A stretch of 64,000 nt of DNA from Vagococcus luciliae (GTDB taxonomy: Bacteria > Bacillota > Bacilli > Lactobacillales > Vagococcaceae). The notes below the pieces were generated by a model, which did not search any database, was not told the DNA's origin, and saw only the letters and a program-made list of their open reading frames with translations. The translations under genes were made by a program, and so were the position numbers. The stretch covers positions 995,001 through 1,059,000 of the forward strand of contig NZ_CP102451.1 of assembly GCF_024637875.1 (NCBI RefSeq). The letters run 5' to 3'. Shown here piece after piece: positions 40,331 to 50,600 of the stretch; positions within the stretch are counted from its first letter, which is position 1, and every line of letters begins with the position of its first letter.

Positions 40331-40355
40331 AAATGGCGTAATAGCCATTTTTTTT
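40331..40355 (+). terminator. Terminator after glycerophosphodiesterase gene
   Basis: AAATGGC (40331-40337) pairs with GCCATTT (40344-40350) and is followed by a T run. Confidence 0.8.
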
Positions 40356-40391
40356 ATATAATGAAGTGAGAATTGATTGGAGATGGAATGA

Positions 40392-41111
40392 ATGAGTGTT
40401 GTTGTATTTGATGTGGATGATACGTTATATGAACAGCGTATACCATTTGAGATGGCGATAAAGGCTAATTTTGGAACAAAATCTTGGTTTGATGATACGA
40501 TTTTTTTACCAACATTGTATCGACTATTTAGATACCATAGTGATATAGCTTATGCTAATGTTATAGCAGGAGTATTATCATTACACGATATGCGTGTTTT
40601 ACGTATTAAGCAAACATTGAAAGATATTGGTGTTGAGATAACAGACTCAGAATGCGAGTCATTTCAAGCCTGTTATTTGCATGAACAAACTAAAATAGTG
40701 GTTCATCCAGAAATGATAAAATTACTTAATATATTGAAAGACAAAAATATTTCAACAAGCATTTTAACAAACGGGCCAACTGATCATCAAGAATTGAAAC
40801 TTTCACGACTAAATTTAGTAAAATGGATTGATGAAGAAGCTCATCATATTTCAGAAAGTATTGGTTACAGTAAACCAGATGCTACAGCTTTTAAAATGGT
40901 TGAAAAATCTCATCCTAATGAAACTGATTTTTTATATGTCGGAGATTCATATGATAATGACGTGGTCGGTGCTAAAAGTGCCGGTTGGAAAGTTATTTGG
41001 TTAAACAAAAATAATAAAAGGCTGACACCAGAAATGTTTGAACCTGATGTTGAATTAGATTCGTATGAAAACATTATAGAAACAGTGTTAGGCTTATTAC
41101 AAGAGGAGTAA
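40392..41111 (+). CDS. HAD-superfamily hydrolase (YjjG-like)
   Basis: The 239-residue protein has the HAD nucleophile motif [10 protein letters not shown] at residues 3-12, motif [10 protein letters not shown] near 121, motif III lysine in SIGYSKPDA near 158, and motif [21 protein letters not shown] near 178. The layout with a helical cap after motif I fits subfamily I phosphatases such as the nucleotidase YjjG. Substrate is unknown. It stands 4 bp ahead of ysxC, so the two are probably co-transcribed. HAD family firm, substrate not. Confidence 0.88.
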   Translation: MSVVVFDVDDTLYEQRIPFEMAIKANFGTKSWFDDTIFLPTLYRLFRYHSDIAYANVIAGVLSLHDMRVLRIKQTLKDIGVEITDSECESFQACYLHEQTKIVVHPEMIKLLNILKDKNISTSILTNGPTDHQELKLSRLNLVKWIDEEAHHISESIGYSKPDATAFKMVEKSHPNETDFLYVGDSYDNDVVGAKSAGWKVIWLNKNNKRLTPEMFEPDVELDSYENIIETVLGLLQEE

Positions 41112-41115
41112 ACAC

Positions 41116-41700
41116 ATGAATGTAAATCATGCTGATATTGTCATTAGCGCGGTACAACCAGAGCAATACCCGAAAACAAATTTACCTGAAATAGCGTTAG
41201 CAGGACGCTCGAACGTTGGAAAGTCATCATTTATTAATACGTTAGTAAATCGTAAAAATTTAGCTAGAACATCAGGGAAACCTGGGAAAACGCAAACGCT
41301 AAATTTTTATATCATTGAAGATAGTCTGCATTTTGTTGACGTTCCAGGATATGGTTATGCAAAAGTATCAAAAACTGAGCGTGCCAAATGGGGAAAAATG
41401 ATAGAGACTTATCTAACGGAAAGAGAACAGCTAAGGGCTGTTGTGTCACTTGTTGATATGCGACACGCACCTTCTACTGAAGATATTCAAATGTATGAAT
41501 TCTTGAAGTACTACGATATACCAGTTATTGTTGTAGCAACAAAATGCGATAAAATTCCTCGTGGAAAATGGAACAAGCATGAATCAATGATTAAGAAAAA
41601 ATTGAATTTTGATCCATCAGATGATTTCATTATTTTCTCTTCTGAAACAAAAGAAGGAAAAGATAAGGCGTGGAAAGCCATTGAAAGTTATATGGATTAA
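41116..41700 (+). CDS. ysxC: Ribosome biogenesis GTP-binding protein YsxC/EngB
   Basis: The 194-residue GTPase has G1 [12 protein letters not shown] near residue 30, G2 [14 protein letters not shown]3 [11 protein letters not shown] near 74, and G4 [11 protein letters not shown] near 142. These identify EngB/YsxC, an essential factor in late large-subunit assembly. A 4-bp gap from the HAD gene and a terminator 15 bp after the stop define the end of this unit. Confidence 0.95.
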   Translation: MNVNHADIVISAVQPEQYPKTNLPEIALAGRSNVGKSSFINTLVNRKNLARTSGKPGKTQTLNFYIIEDSLHFVDVPGYGYAKVSKTERAKWGKMIETYLTEREQLRAVVSLVDMRHAPSTEDIQMYEFLKYYDIPVIVVATKCDKIPRGKWNKHESMIKKKLNFDPSDDFIIFSSETKEGKDKAWKAIESYMD

Positions 41701-41715
41701 TTAAAATAAGTAGTT

Positions 41716-41749
41716 AAAATGGAGTATGCTCAGCATGCTTCATTTTTTT
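41716..41749 (+). terminator. Terminator after ysxC
   Basis: AAAATGGAGTATGC (41716-41729) pairs with GCATGCTTCATTTT (41733-41746) with two G-U pairs and a 3-base loop, followed by T residues. Confidence 0.85.
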
Positions 41750-41802
41750 ATGAAAAAAGTAACAAATTGTTAAGTAATTTCATTAATTTTAGGTTTAGAA
41801 TA

Positions 41803-41843
41803 TTCATAAAATGTCTTATCTATGTTAAAATTTAGTAGATAAG
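41803..41843. promoter_or_regulatory. Flavodoxin promoter with overlapping inverted repeat
   Basis: TTCATA (41803-41808) and TAAAAT (41826-41831), 17 bp apart, form a plausible promoter. CTTATCTA (41815-41822) and TAGATAAG (41836-41843) are exact inverted copies that flank the -10, so they may be an operator or an RNA stem in the leader. Confidence 0.5.
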
Positions 41844-41885
41844 GTTTGTGAAATAATTAAGTTAATCATAAGTGGAGGAAAATAA

Positions 41886-42332
41886 ATGGCTTTAGTTAAA
41901 ATCGTATATGCTAGTATGACTGGAAATACAGAGGGTATTTCTGAAATTATAGAAGATCAGTTCAGTGATGCAGGATTAGAGGTAGAACGTGAAGAATGCA
42001 CAGAAGTTGACCCGGATTTTTTTGAAGATGCAGATATTTGTATTGTCGCAACATACACTTATGGAGATGGTGAATTGCCATTTGAAATGGAAGACTTTTT
42101 TGCTGATTTAGAAGAGGAAGATTTAGAAGACAAACTATTCGGCGTTGTCGGATCTGGTGATACAGAGTACGGAGAATATTTCTGTCAATCAGCTAGAGAT
42201 TTTGTGGAACAATTCAAAAAAACAGGTGCCACAGAAGGTGCTGAAATGGTTGAGATTGAAAACGAAGCAGATGGTGAAGATACTGAACGTCTTCAAGCAT
42301 TTGTTGATAAATTAGTTAGTAAAGTAGAGTAG
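41886..42332 (+). CDS. Flavodoxin
   Basis: The 148-residue protein has the FMN phosphate-binding loop YASMTGNTEGISE at residues 8-20, an ATYTYGDGELPFEMEDFF loop near residue 57 and VVGSGDTEYGEYFCQSA near residue 88, the normal short-chain flavodoxin layout. It carries low-potential electrons. The gene lies just ahead of the PFOR gene, so flavodoxin is its likely acceptor in place of ferredoxin. A GGAGG ribosome site precedes the start. A hairpin separates it from the next gene. Confidence 0.93.
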   Translation: MALVKIVYASMTGNTEGISEIIEDQFSDAGLEVEREECTEVDPDFFEDADICIVATYTYGDGELPFEMEDFFADLEEEDLEDKLFGVVGSGDTEYGEYFCQSARDFVEQFKKTGATEGAEMVEIENEADGEDTERLQAFVDKLVSKVE

Positions 42333-42338
42333 ACAATT

Positions 42339-42366
42339 AGCAAGGGGGATACCTTGCTTTTATTTT
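42339..42366 (+). terminator. Terminator-like hairpin between flavodoxin and PFOR genes
   Basis: AGCAAGG (42339-42345) pairs with CCTTGCT (42352-42358) around a 6-base loop, followed by TTTATTTTTAT. It sits only 27 bp before the PFOR start, so it may allow partial read-through. Confidence 0.65.
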
Positions 42367-42392
42367 TATCAATAGAAAAGGATGTAACGACA

Positions 42393-45300
42393 ATGACAGA
42401 AAAAATTACCATGGATGGAAATACAGCGGCTGCTTATATATCTTATGCGTTTACTGAATTAGTGGCAGTTTATCCGATAACACCAAGTTCTACAATGGCA
42501 GAAGTGGTAGAAAATTGGTCAGTAAAACATCGTAAAAATATTTTTGGTGAACCAGTCAAGGTTGTAAATATGCAATCAGAAGCAGGAGCAGCAGGAGCAG
42601 TACATGGGTCTTTAAAAGCTGGAACATTGACATCAACCTATACAGCGTCCCAAGGGTTATTGTTGATGATACCAAATATGTATAAAATTGCAGGGGAGTT
42701 ACTTCCAACTGTTTTTCATGTGGCCTCTCGCGCGGTCACAACGAACGCGTTAAGCATTTTTGGAGATCATGGAGATGTGATGGCAGCCAGACAAACAGGC
42801 TTTTGTATGTTAGCTGAGAGCTCTGTTCAAGAAGTGATGGATTTATCTGCGGTAGCTCACTTAGCTTCCATCGAAGCAAGTTTACCATTTATGAACTTTT
42901 TTGATGGGTTTAGAACCAGTCATGAAATTCAAAAAATTGATGTGATTCCATATGACGTGTTAGGAAATTTGGTGAACCAGGAAGCACTAGATGCTTTTAG
43001 AAATCGAGCAATGAATCCAAATCACCCAAGTGTGTCAGGAACAGCACAAAATCCAGATATTCATTTTCAACAAAGAGAAACAATTAACCAATACTATGAA
43101 AAAGTTCCTAGTATTGTTCAAAAATATATGCAAGACATTAATGACATACGTGGGACAAATTATGATTTGAGTACTTATTATGGTCATGAAGAAGCAACAG
43201 AAATTATCATTTCAATGGGGTCAGTTGCGCCAACTGTTAGACAAACAGTTGATTATCTAAATAATCAAGGTCGTAAAGTAGGGCATTTAAATATACATTT
43301 GTATCGCCCATTTCCAACTGAAAATATTTTACAAAATATTCCAGATACAGTAGAGCGAATTGCCGTTTTAGATAGAACCAAAGAACCAGGAGCTGATGGC
43401 GAGCCACTTTTACTAGATATTCAAAGTGCGATGTATCGTCATAAAAATCGTCCAATTGTCATTGGTGGACGATATGGGTTAGGTTCAAAAGACGTACCAC
43501 CAAATCAAATCAAAGCGATTTTTGATCACCTTGGTGGGCCAGTCGATAAACTATTATATCGTTTTACAGTAGGTATTAATGATGATGTGACACATCTGTC
43601 ACTACCAGTAGGGCCATTACTTGACTTGACACCAAAAGACACCTATCAAGCAAAATTTTGGGGATTTGGGTCTGATGGAACAGTAGGAGCAAATAAACAA
43701 GCCATTAAAATTATTGGAAATCATACTGATTTGTATGCACAAGGCTATTTTTCATATGATTCCAAAAAATCAGGTGGATTAACAACGTCTTATTTACGTT
43801 TTGGGAAAGAACCAATCAATTCACCTTATTTAATTGAATCAGCAGATTTTATTGGGTGTCATAATGGCTCATACATTCATCAATATGATCTATTAAAAGG
43901 GTTAAAAAAAGGTGGTACGTTCCTTTTAAACACCACTTGGGATATTGAAAGAGTCAAACGTTTATTACCTAAACGATTAAAAAAAGAACTAGCACAAAAA
44001 GAGGCAAGGTTTTATATTATTGATGCCATATCAATTGCACAACAAGTTGGCTTAGGCCGACGAATTAATCAAGTCATGTCGACTGCATTTTTTGAATTGA
44101 ATCAACTCATGACAAAAGATAAATATATCAAATATTTAAAGGAAGAAGTAACTACAAATTACGGGAAAAAATCTCAAACGATTGTGGATAAGAATCATAA
44201 AGCTATTGATTTAACATTATCTGATCTTGTAAAAGTGGATATACCAAACGACTGGTCAGATATTGAACTTGATGAGACAATTATCGACAAGTCAAAGCCA
44301 AAATATGTCAGAGAAATATTAGAGCCTGTTAATGCTCAAAAAGGAGACTCCTTAAGTGTTAAAACATTAATAGATAATAATATGACAGATGGAAGTATTC
44401 CAATGGGGACAACTTCATTTGAAAAACGAGGTATTGCATTAGAAGTGCCTGAATGGATACCGGATGCTTGTACGATGTGTAATGAATGTGCCTTTATTTG
44501 TCCGCATGCTGCGATTCGACCATTTTTAGCCGATGATGATGAGATGAAAGAAGCACCAGAAGGGTTTATTGTTCGTGAGATGAAAGGTGCAGATGGCTTG
44601 AAATACCGTATTCAAGTGTCATTGGAAGATTGTACGGGTTGTGGATTATGTGTGGATGTGTGTCCGGCAAAAGAAAAAGCTCTTGTGATGAAGCCTTACG
44701 AGGAACAAAAAGAAGAAGCGATTAACTGGGCATTTGCTATGACGCTGAAACAAAAAGCTAATCCAGTGAAGAAAAAAGAATCAATTAAGGGATCACAGTT
44801 TGAACAACCCTTAATGGAATTCTCGGGTGCGTGTTCAGGTTGCGGAGAAACAACTTATATCAAACTATTAACGCAACTTTATGGTGATCGTATGTTGATG
44901 GCAAATGCGACAGGTTGCTCTTCCATTTGGGGAGCCTCATCCCCAGCAACACCTTATACAACCAATTCAGAAGGACAAGGTCCTGCTTGGAGTAATTCGT
45001 TATTCGAGGACAATGCTGAGTTTGGTTTGGGAATGTATCTAGCTAATAAAACGCAACGAGATAGCGTGAAACATTTACTTGAACAAGCCATTAAAGAAAA
45101 GGTTGGTTCTAAGTCGTTAAGAGAATTAATGGTCGACTGGATTGAACACAAAGATGAAGGAAATGGGTCAAGACAAAGGTCAACAAAACTTGAAGCAGCT
45201 TTGTTAGAAGAGATGGATGGTGTCGAATTACTCGAAGACATCTATCGAAAAAAAGATTTGTTTGTCAAACCTAGCCAATGGATTATTGGTGGTGATGGTT

Positions 45301-45926
45301 GGGCTTATGATATTGGCTTTGGTGGGATTGATCACTGTTTAGCTAGTGGTGAAGACGTGAATATCTTTATTATGGACAATGAAGTTTACTCAAATACTGG
45401 TGGTCAAACATCAAAAGCAACGCCAACTGGTGCGATTGCAAAATTCTCATCAGAAGGTAAGAGAACACCTAAAAAAGATTTAGGATTAATTGCCATGACA
45501 TATGGTGGGGTGTATGTCGCACAAATTGCGATTAATGCCAACCCTACCCAAGCAATCAAAGCAATTGCTGAAGCAGAAAGGTATCCAGGTCCATCCCTTA
45601 TTATTGGATATGTTCCTTGTATCAATCATGGGATTCAAGGTGGAATGAGCCATGCCGTTGAAGTAACTAAACGAGCTGTCGAGTCAGGTTACTGGCCGCT
45701 TTATCGTTATAATCCTGAGCTAGTGGATAAAGGAAAAGAGCCATTAAAAATAGATTATAAAAAAGCTAATTTTGATAATCTAACAGAATTCTTTAACTAT
45801 CAAACTCGTTTTTCTGCATTGGAAAATGTATTAGAAGATGAAGCAGAAGTAGCAACATTACTTGAAAAATCAGCAGATGATGCGATTGAAAAGGCACAAA
45901 CTTATAAGAGATTATCTGGGAAATAG
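42393..45926 (+). CDS. nifJ: Pyruvate:flavodoxin (ferredoxin) oxidoreductase
   Basis: The single-chain enzyme has 1177 residues from ATG 42393. Domain order is normal: pyrimidine-binding start (MDGNTAAAYISYAFTE, VYPITPSS), transketolase C-like, gamma domain (GFGSDGTVGANKQ), two [4Fe-4S] motifs CTMCNECAFICP and CTGCGLCVDVCP, and a thiamine-binding C-terminal domain with ACSGCGET and NATGCSSIWG. It turns pyruvate and CoA into acetyl-CoA, CO2 and reduced flavodoxin. Such oxygen-sensitive enzymes are uncommon in Lactobacillales. The upstream in-frame start at 42354 lies inside the hairpin region and lacks family similarity. Confidence 0.95.
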   Translation: MTEKITMDGNTAAAYISYAFTELVAVYPITPSSTMAEVVENWSVKHRKNIFGEPVKVVNMQSEAGAAGAVHGSLKAGTLTSTYTASQGLLLMIPNMYKIAGELLPTVFHVASRAVTTNALSIFGDHGDVMAARQTGFCMLAESSVQEVMDLSAVAHLASIEASLPFMNFFDGFRTSHEIQKIDVIPYDVLGNLVNQEALDAFRNRAMNPNHPSVSGTAQNPDIHFQQRETINQYYEKVPSIVQKYMQDINDIRGTNYDLSTYYGHEEATEIIISMGSVAPTVRQTVDYLNNQGRKVGHLNIHLYRPFPTENILQNIPDTVERIAVLDRTKEPGADGEPLLLDIQSAMYRHKNRPIVIGGRYGLGSKDVPPNQIKAIFDHLGGPVDKLLYRFTVGINDDVTHLSLPVGPLLDLTPKDTYQAKFWGFGSDGTVGANKQAIKIIGNHTDLYAQGYFSYDSKKSGGLTTSYLRFGKEPINSPYLIESADFIGCHNGSYIHQYDLLKGLKKGGTFLLNTTWDIERVKRLLPKRLKKELAQKEARFYIIDAISIAQQVGLGRRINQVMSTAFFELNQLMTKDKYIKYLKEEVTTNYGKKSQTIVDKNHKAIDLTLSDLVKVDIPNDWSDIELDETIIDKSKPKYVREILEPVNAQKGDSLSVKTLIDNNMTDGSIPMGTTSFEKRGIALEVPEWIPDACTMCNECAFICPHAAIRPFLADDDEMKEAPEGFIVREMKGADGLKYRIQVSLEDCTGCGLCVDVCPAKEKALVMKPYEEQKEEAINWAFAMTLKQKANPVKKKESIKGSQFEQPLMEFSGACSGCGETTYIKLLTQLYGDRMLMANATGCSSIWGASSPATPYTTNSEGQGPAWSNSLFEDNAEFGLGMYLANKTQRDSVKHLLEQAIKEKVGSKSLRELMVDWIEHKDEGNGSRQRSTKLEAALLEEMDGVELLEDIYRKKDLFVKPSQWIIGGDGWAYDIGFGGIDHCLASGEDVNIFIMDNEVYSNTGGQTSKATPTGAIAKFSSEGKRTPKKDLGLIAMTYGGVYVAQIAINANPTQAIKAIAEAERYPGPSLIIGYVPCINHGIQGGMSHAVEVTKRAVESGYWPLYRYNPELVDKGKEPLKIDYKKANFDNLTEFFNYQTRFSALENVLEDEAEVATLLEKSADDAIEKAQTYKRLSGK

Positions 45927-45927
45927 A

Positions 45928-45972
45928 AAAAGAAGCTGACTAATCAAAATTGGATTTGTCAGCTTCTTTTTT
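45928..45972. terminator. Bidirectional terminator between PFOR and Mga-type gene
   Basis: AAAAGAAGCTGAC (45928-45940) pairs perfectly with GTCAGCTTCTTTT (45958-45970). The convergent regulator's stop codon begins at 45940 inside the left arm, so the element serves both genes. Confidence 0.88.
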
Positions 45973-47454
45973 GTTAATCAAATTAAAAATATTATCAGCT
46001 TCTTTTTCTTTTAGTAAAGAAGTTAACGAAGAAAATGAAGTGTCAATACAATTTAGTGGAAGTATCATCACATTTTCTTTTTTTAATTCTTCATGAAAAT
46101 TGAATGATTTTGTAAATACTAAGATATTATTTTCGTGGTTTTTAAGCGTATTGATTGGCTCTGCACCTAACAGGAATTCTTTTATCATAAATTTATTGAA
46201 AGAAAGGTTATTATAGAGCAAATGTTTCATTAACTTATGATCAGCAATGGACTCGCTGACGATGGTTAGCGTCAAAGTAGGTGTGAGAAAACGTAGTAAA
46301 TTCGTTAACAACATAGTGAAGTAATTTAGTTCACTATAGGAAACAGCTTCTATAATATTAAGTTCCTTTTCACAGTTTATTTTTACTTGAACTAATCGAT
46401 TGTATATTTCTTTGTCCAGGTCAGACTTTAGAACATTGCAATCATAATTATTTATTTTTATTAGGTGATGTAAATTAAATAAATAGCGTTTATATAAATA
46501 AAAAATACCTGTTTTAAAATCTGGTAGTTTGACAATATCAGAGCCAAAATAGTGTTCAATTAAATTAATTAAATAGGTAACTCTATCTTGACTATAGACT
46601 ATTTCTTTAACTTGTATTTTATCTTGTTCAGACCATTGATTTGAAAAAAGTGGATTTTTGGTGGAACAGTAAACTAAAAAAATATAATCATAATCAGACT
46701 TTGACCAGTTAAGTGGTCCAAATAATTGGTCGAGATATGATGGTAACATTTTATAAATAAAAATAGTTTTTAATTCTTCAAATTCTTCATTATCAGGTAA
46801 CGAATAATCAGGGTTATATCGAATCCATGAAAGCATAATTAGATGTTCGAAAAAACCATATTCTTCTTGTGAATGTTCAAGAAAATCGAAAGAAATGAAA
46901 GAATTAGTCTCGCAAATAAATTGACGTACTTTATAAGTATCTTTGGGAGTGATCTCGTAACAATGTATCCCATAGTTAAAAGCTAATGTTGAAATAAGAT
47001 AACGTATTCTGTATTCGTCACCTTTTATTTTATAGTTATGGGTTTCCAGTCCAATATAGTGTAAAAAGGATTTACAAGAATTAATGACTCTATAGGCATT
47101 TGCTTTTGAAATATAGATGGAATCAATAAAGTCATTCAACGTTTGGTTAGTATTTGTCACTAAAAATTTTAAAGCAAGTAAAACATTAGATTGTTGATAA
47201 ATAATATGTTGTATCTGTCGGCAAGATAAATCGCATAATGAAGTTAGTGAGTAAACATTGGGTTTTATTTCATTAATGGAAATGTATGTATCTAGAAGTC
47301 GCTCCAGTTCTTTTATAGTATTTAATATTTTTACTTTTGAGAATTGAGTGACTTCAATTAAATCATTCATATGACTGTATTTCTTATTAAATAAAATTTT
47401 AAATATTAAAATCTCATCTTTTACTCTGTTTTCAATATGATTATCTAACAGCAT
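45940..47454 (-). CDS. Mga-type helix-turn-helix transcriptional regulator
   Basis: The 504-residue protein has an N-terminal winged-helix region (about residues 15-60) and a second helix-turn-helix (LNDFIDSIYISKANAYRVIN, near residue 106), the Mga two-domain pattern. A long PRD-like region follows, and the C-terminal part resembles an EIIB-like fold. Mga proteins activate surface adhesin genes in streptococci and enterococci. The LPXTG adhesin gene diverges from it with 178 bp between, so this is its likely activator. Assignment rests on domain pattern and context. Confidence 0.78.
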   Translation of the reverse strand: MLLDNHIENRVKDEILIFKILFNKKYSHMNDLIEVTQFSKVKILNTIKELERLLDTYISINEIKPNVYSLTSLCDLSCRQIQHIIYQQSNVLLALKFLVTNTNQTLNDFIDSIYISKANAYRVINSCKSFLHYIGLETHNYKIKGDEYRIRYLISTLAFNYGIHCYEITPKDTYKVRQFICETNSFISFDFLEHSQEEYGFFEHLIMLSWIRYNPDYSLPDNEEFEELKTIFIYKMLPSYLDQLFGPLNWSKSDYDYIFLVYCSTKNPLFSNQWSEQDKIQVKEIVYSQDRVTYLINLIEHYFGSDIVKLPDFKTGIFYLYKRYLFNLHHLIKINNYDCNVLKSDLDKEIYNRLVQVKINCEKELNIIEAVSYSELNYFTMLLTNLLRFLTPTLTLTIVSESIADHKLMKHLLYNNLSFNKFMIKEFLLGAEPINTLKNHENNILVFTKSFNFHEELKKENVMILPLNCIDTSFSSLTSLLKEKEADNIFNLINKKEADKSNFD

Positions 47455-47530
47455 AAATGCGCCCCTTCCCTAAATAGCTATAATCTATTATATTCTAATT
47501 TGTTTAAAAAAGAGAAGACCTGTTATTATA

Positions 47531-47574
47531 TTTTTCTCAAAAAAATTTTATTTTAAAAAAAATAATGAGAAAAA
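47531..47574. promoter_or_regulatory. Inverted repeat between Mga-type and adhesin genes
   Basis: TTTTTCTCA (47531-47539) and TGAGAAAAA (47566-47574) are exact inverted copies 26 bp apart, about 60 bp upstream of the adhesin start. A binding site for the divergent regulator is possible; the A/T-rich sequence makes chance matches likelier. Confidence 0.35.
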
Positions 47575-47632
47575 AATGAAAAATAATTTGTTATTCTTTA
47601 AATTGAAATAAGTTTGGAAGGGAAATAAAGGT

Positions 47633-50600
47633 ATGAAAATAAAGAAAATAAGCCATTTTTTAATGGCAGTTATGGTGTTACCTTATTTTAGTGGATTAAG
47701 CGTTTTAGCTGAGAAAAAGCCGATTAATGATGCTTATGATAAGCAAGAAGAGGTTGTCAAAGAAACAAAATGGTATAAGGAAAAGAAAATAACGTTAAAA
47801 GCAAAAAAAAGCCAGGAATTTGTAGAACCAACACCAATTGATTATGAAATTTTAATCGATGGTTCAGGCTCTATGCGTGATACTGGTAGTTTGGAAACAA
47901 CAAAAGCTGTTTTAAAAGACTTTATTAACACGAGAAATAAAAAGACAGATAGAGTAGGATTATCGGTATTTAGAGGACCTGGTTATGATACAGTAAATAA
48001 TACGATGTTATATGAAGTTATAACAGATACTATTAGTGATTATGATAATAATTTTGATGAACTAAACCAAAAAATTGATGGGTTAAAATCAGGAGGATTA
48101 ACACCTTTACTTGATGGGCTTAACCATTCATTAAACAAAATGAATACTACAAGTCGAAAAGATGCGAGAAAGGTATTAATCGTTTTTTCTGATGGGCATC
48201 CTAATATTGGACCCAAGAGAGATTATGTTATTACTAAAAATGCTTTGAGAGGTGCTGAGCAATATATAAATCCCCAAGTGAATTATCCAGGAAATAAAGC
48301 AATCGAGTTAAGAAAAGAGATTGATGAATTTTATGAAAAGGGAGATATTGAGTCAGATTTATATTTACAAAAGGAAAAAGAATTAAATGAATTAGATAAT
48401 AAGTTTCCATTGGGATACAAAAATGTAAATTTTGATAACCCTTCAGATAGAGTTAATAAAGATTTTGAAGGAAGACGTTATGAAAATCATATACAAGAGT
48501 TTTATGATTTAGCAGACATGATCACGAAAAAAGCAACAGATATAAAAAAACAAGGTTATGAAGTGTATACCATTTATTTAGATAACTCGAAAAGCGATTC
48601 TTACTCAAAGATTATTAATAAAAATGGTGAAGTAGAATCATTATTTAAGAATATGGCACAAGATTCTAATCATTATTTTTCTGCAAGCAATGTCAATTTA
48701 TTAAGCCAATCTTTTAAAGAGTTGGATAATACCATTAAAAAATATACTTATGAAATTCATGATGACATCGAACAAGGATATACATTAATGCCAGAGACGA
48801 TTAAATCAGATAAGGATAATGTGTTAGTTAATCATGATGATAAACAGATACAATGGACATCATCAGGAGTAGATTATGAAGAGTTAACTGTTTCATATCA
48901 TATATATAAGGAAATTTCTGAGGGAAATGTCGTGGTGAAACACGTAGATGAATCAGGCAAAGAATTGGTGGAACCTGAAACAAAAACTGATACAGTTGGC
49001 GAAAAATATGAGACAACGTCAAAAGAAATTCCAGAATATGAGTTGGTAACAACGCCAACTAACGCCAATGGTGAATTCAAAGAGGGCACACAAGAAGTTA
49101 TCTATGTGTACAAGCCAAAGGCAGATGTACCGTCTGTTGTGGAAGGCACCATTGTGGTGAAACATGTGGACGAAAGTGGCAAAGCAGTCGCAAAACCTGA
49201 AACAAAAACCGATGAAGTGGGTAAAAAATACGAGACTGAATCAAAAGAGATCCCAGGTTATGAGTTAGTGACCACACCAACTAACGCCACTGGTGAATTT
49301 AAAGAAGGCACACAAGAAGTTATCTATGTGTACAAGCCAAAGGCAGATGTACCATCTGTTGTGGAAGGCACCGTTGTGGTGAAACATGTGGACGAAAGTG
49401 GCAAAGCAGTCGCAAAACCTGAAACAAAAACCGATGAAGTGGGTAAAAAATACGAGACTGAATCAAAAGAGATCTCAGGTTATGAGTTAGTGACCACACC
49501 AACTAACGCCACTGGTGAATTTAAAGAAGGCACACAAGAAGTTATCTATGTGTACAAGCCAAAGGCAGATGTACCGTCTATTGTGGAAGGTACCGTTGTG
49601 GTGAAACATGTGGACGAAAGTGGCAAAGCAGTCGCAAAACCTGAAACAAAAACCGATGAAGTGGGTAAAAAATACGAGACTGAATCAAAAGAGATCCCAG
49701 GTTATGAGTTAGTGACCACACCAACTAACGCCACTGGTGAATTTAAAGAAGGCACACAAGAAGTTATCTATGTGTACAAGCCAAAGGCAGATGTACCATC
49801 TGTTGTGGAAGGCACCGTTGTGGTGAAACATGTGGACGAAAGTGGCAAAGCAGTCGCAAAACCTGAAACAAAAACCGATGAAGTGGGTAAAAAATACGAG
49901 ACTGAATCAAAAGAGATCCCAGGTTATGAGTTGGTGATTACACCAACTAACGCCACTGGTGAATTTAAAGAAGGCACACAAGAAGTTATCTATGTGTACA
50001 AGCCAAAGGCAGATGTACCATCTGTTGTGGAAGGCACCGTTGTGGTGAAACATGTGGACGAAAGTGGCAAAGCAGTCGCAAAACCTGAAACAAAAACCGA
50101 TGAAGTGGGTAAAAAATACGAGACTGAATCAAAAGAGATCCCAGGTTATGAGTTGGTGATTACACCAACTAACGCCACTGGTGAATTTAAAGAAGGCACA
50201 CAAGAAGTTATCTATGTGTACAAGCCAAAGGCAGATGTACCATCTGTTGTGGAAGGCACCGTTGTGGTGAAACATGTGGACGAAAGTGGCAAAGCAGTCG
50301 CAAAACCTGAAACAAAAACCGATGAAGTGGGTAAAAAATACGAGACTGAATCAAAAGAGATCCCAGGTTATGAGTTGGTGATTACACCAACTAACGCCAC
50401 TGGTGAATTTAAAGAAGGCACACAAGAAGTTATCTATGTGTACAAGCCAAAGGCAGATGTACCATCTGTTGTGGAAGGCACCGTTGTGGTGAAACATGTG
50501 GACGAAAGTGGCAAAGCAGTCGCAAAACCTGAAACAAAAACCGATGAAGTGGGTAAAAAATACGAGACTGAATCAAAAGAAATCCCAGGTTATGAGTTGG

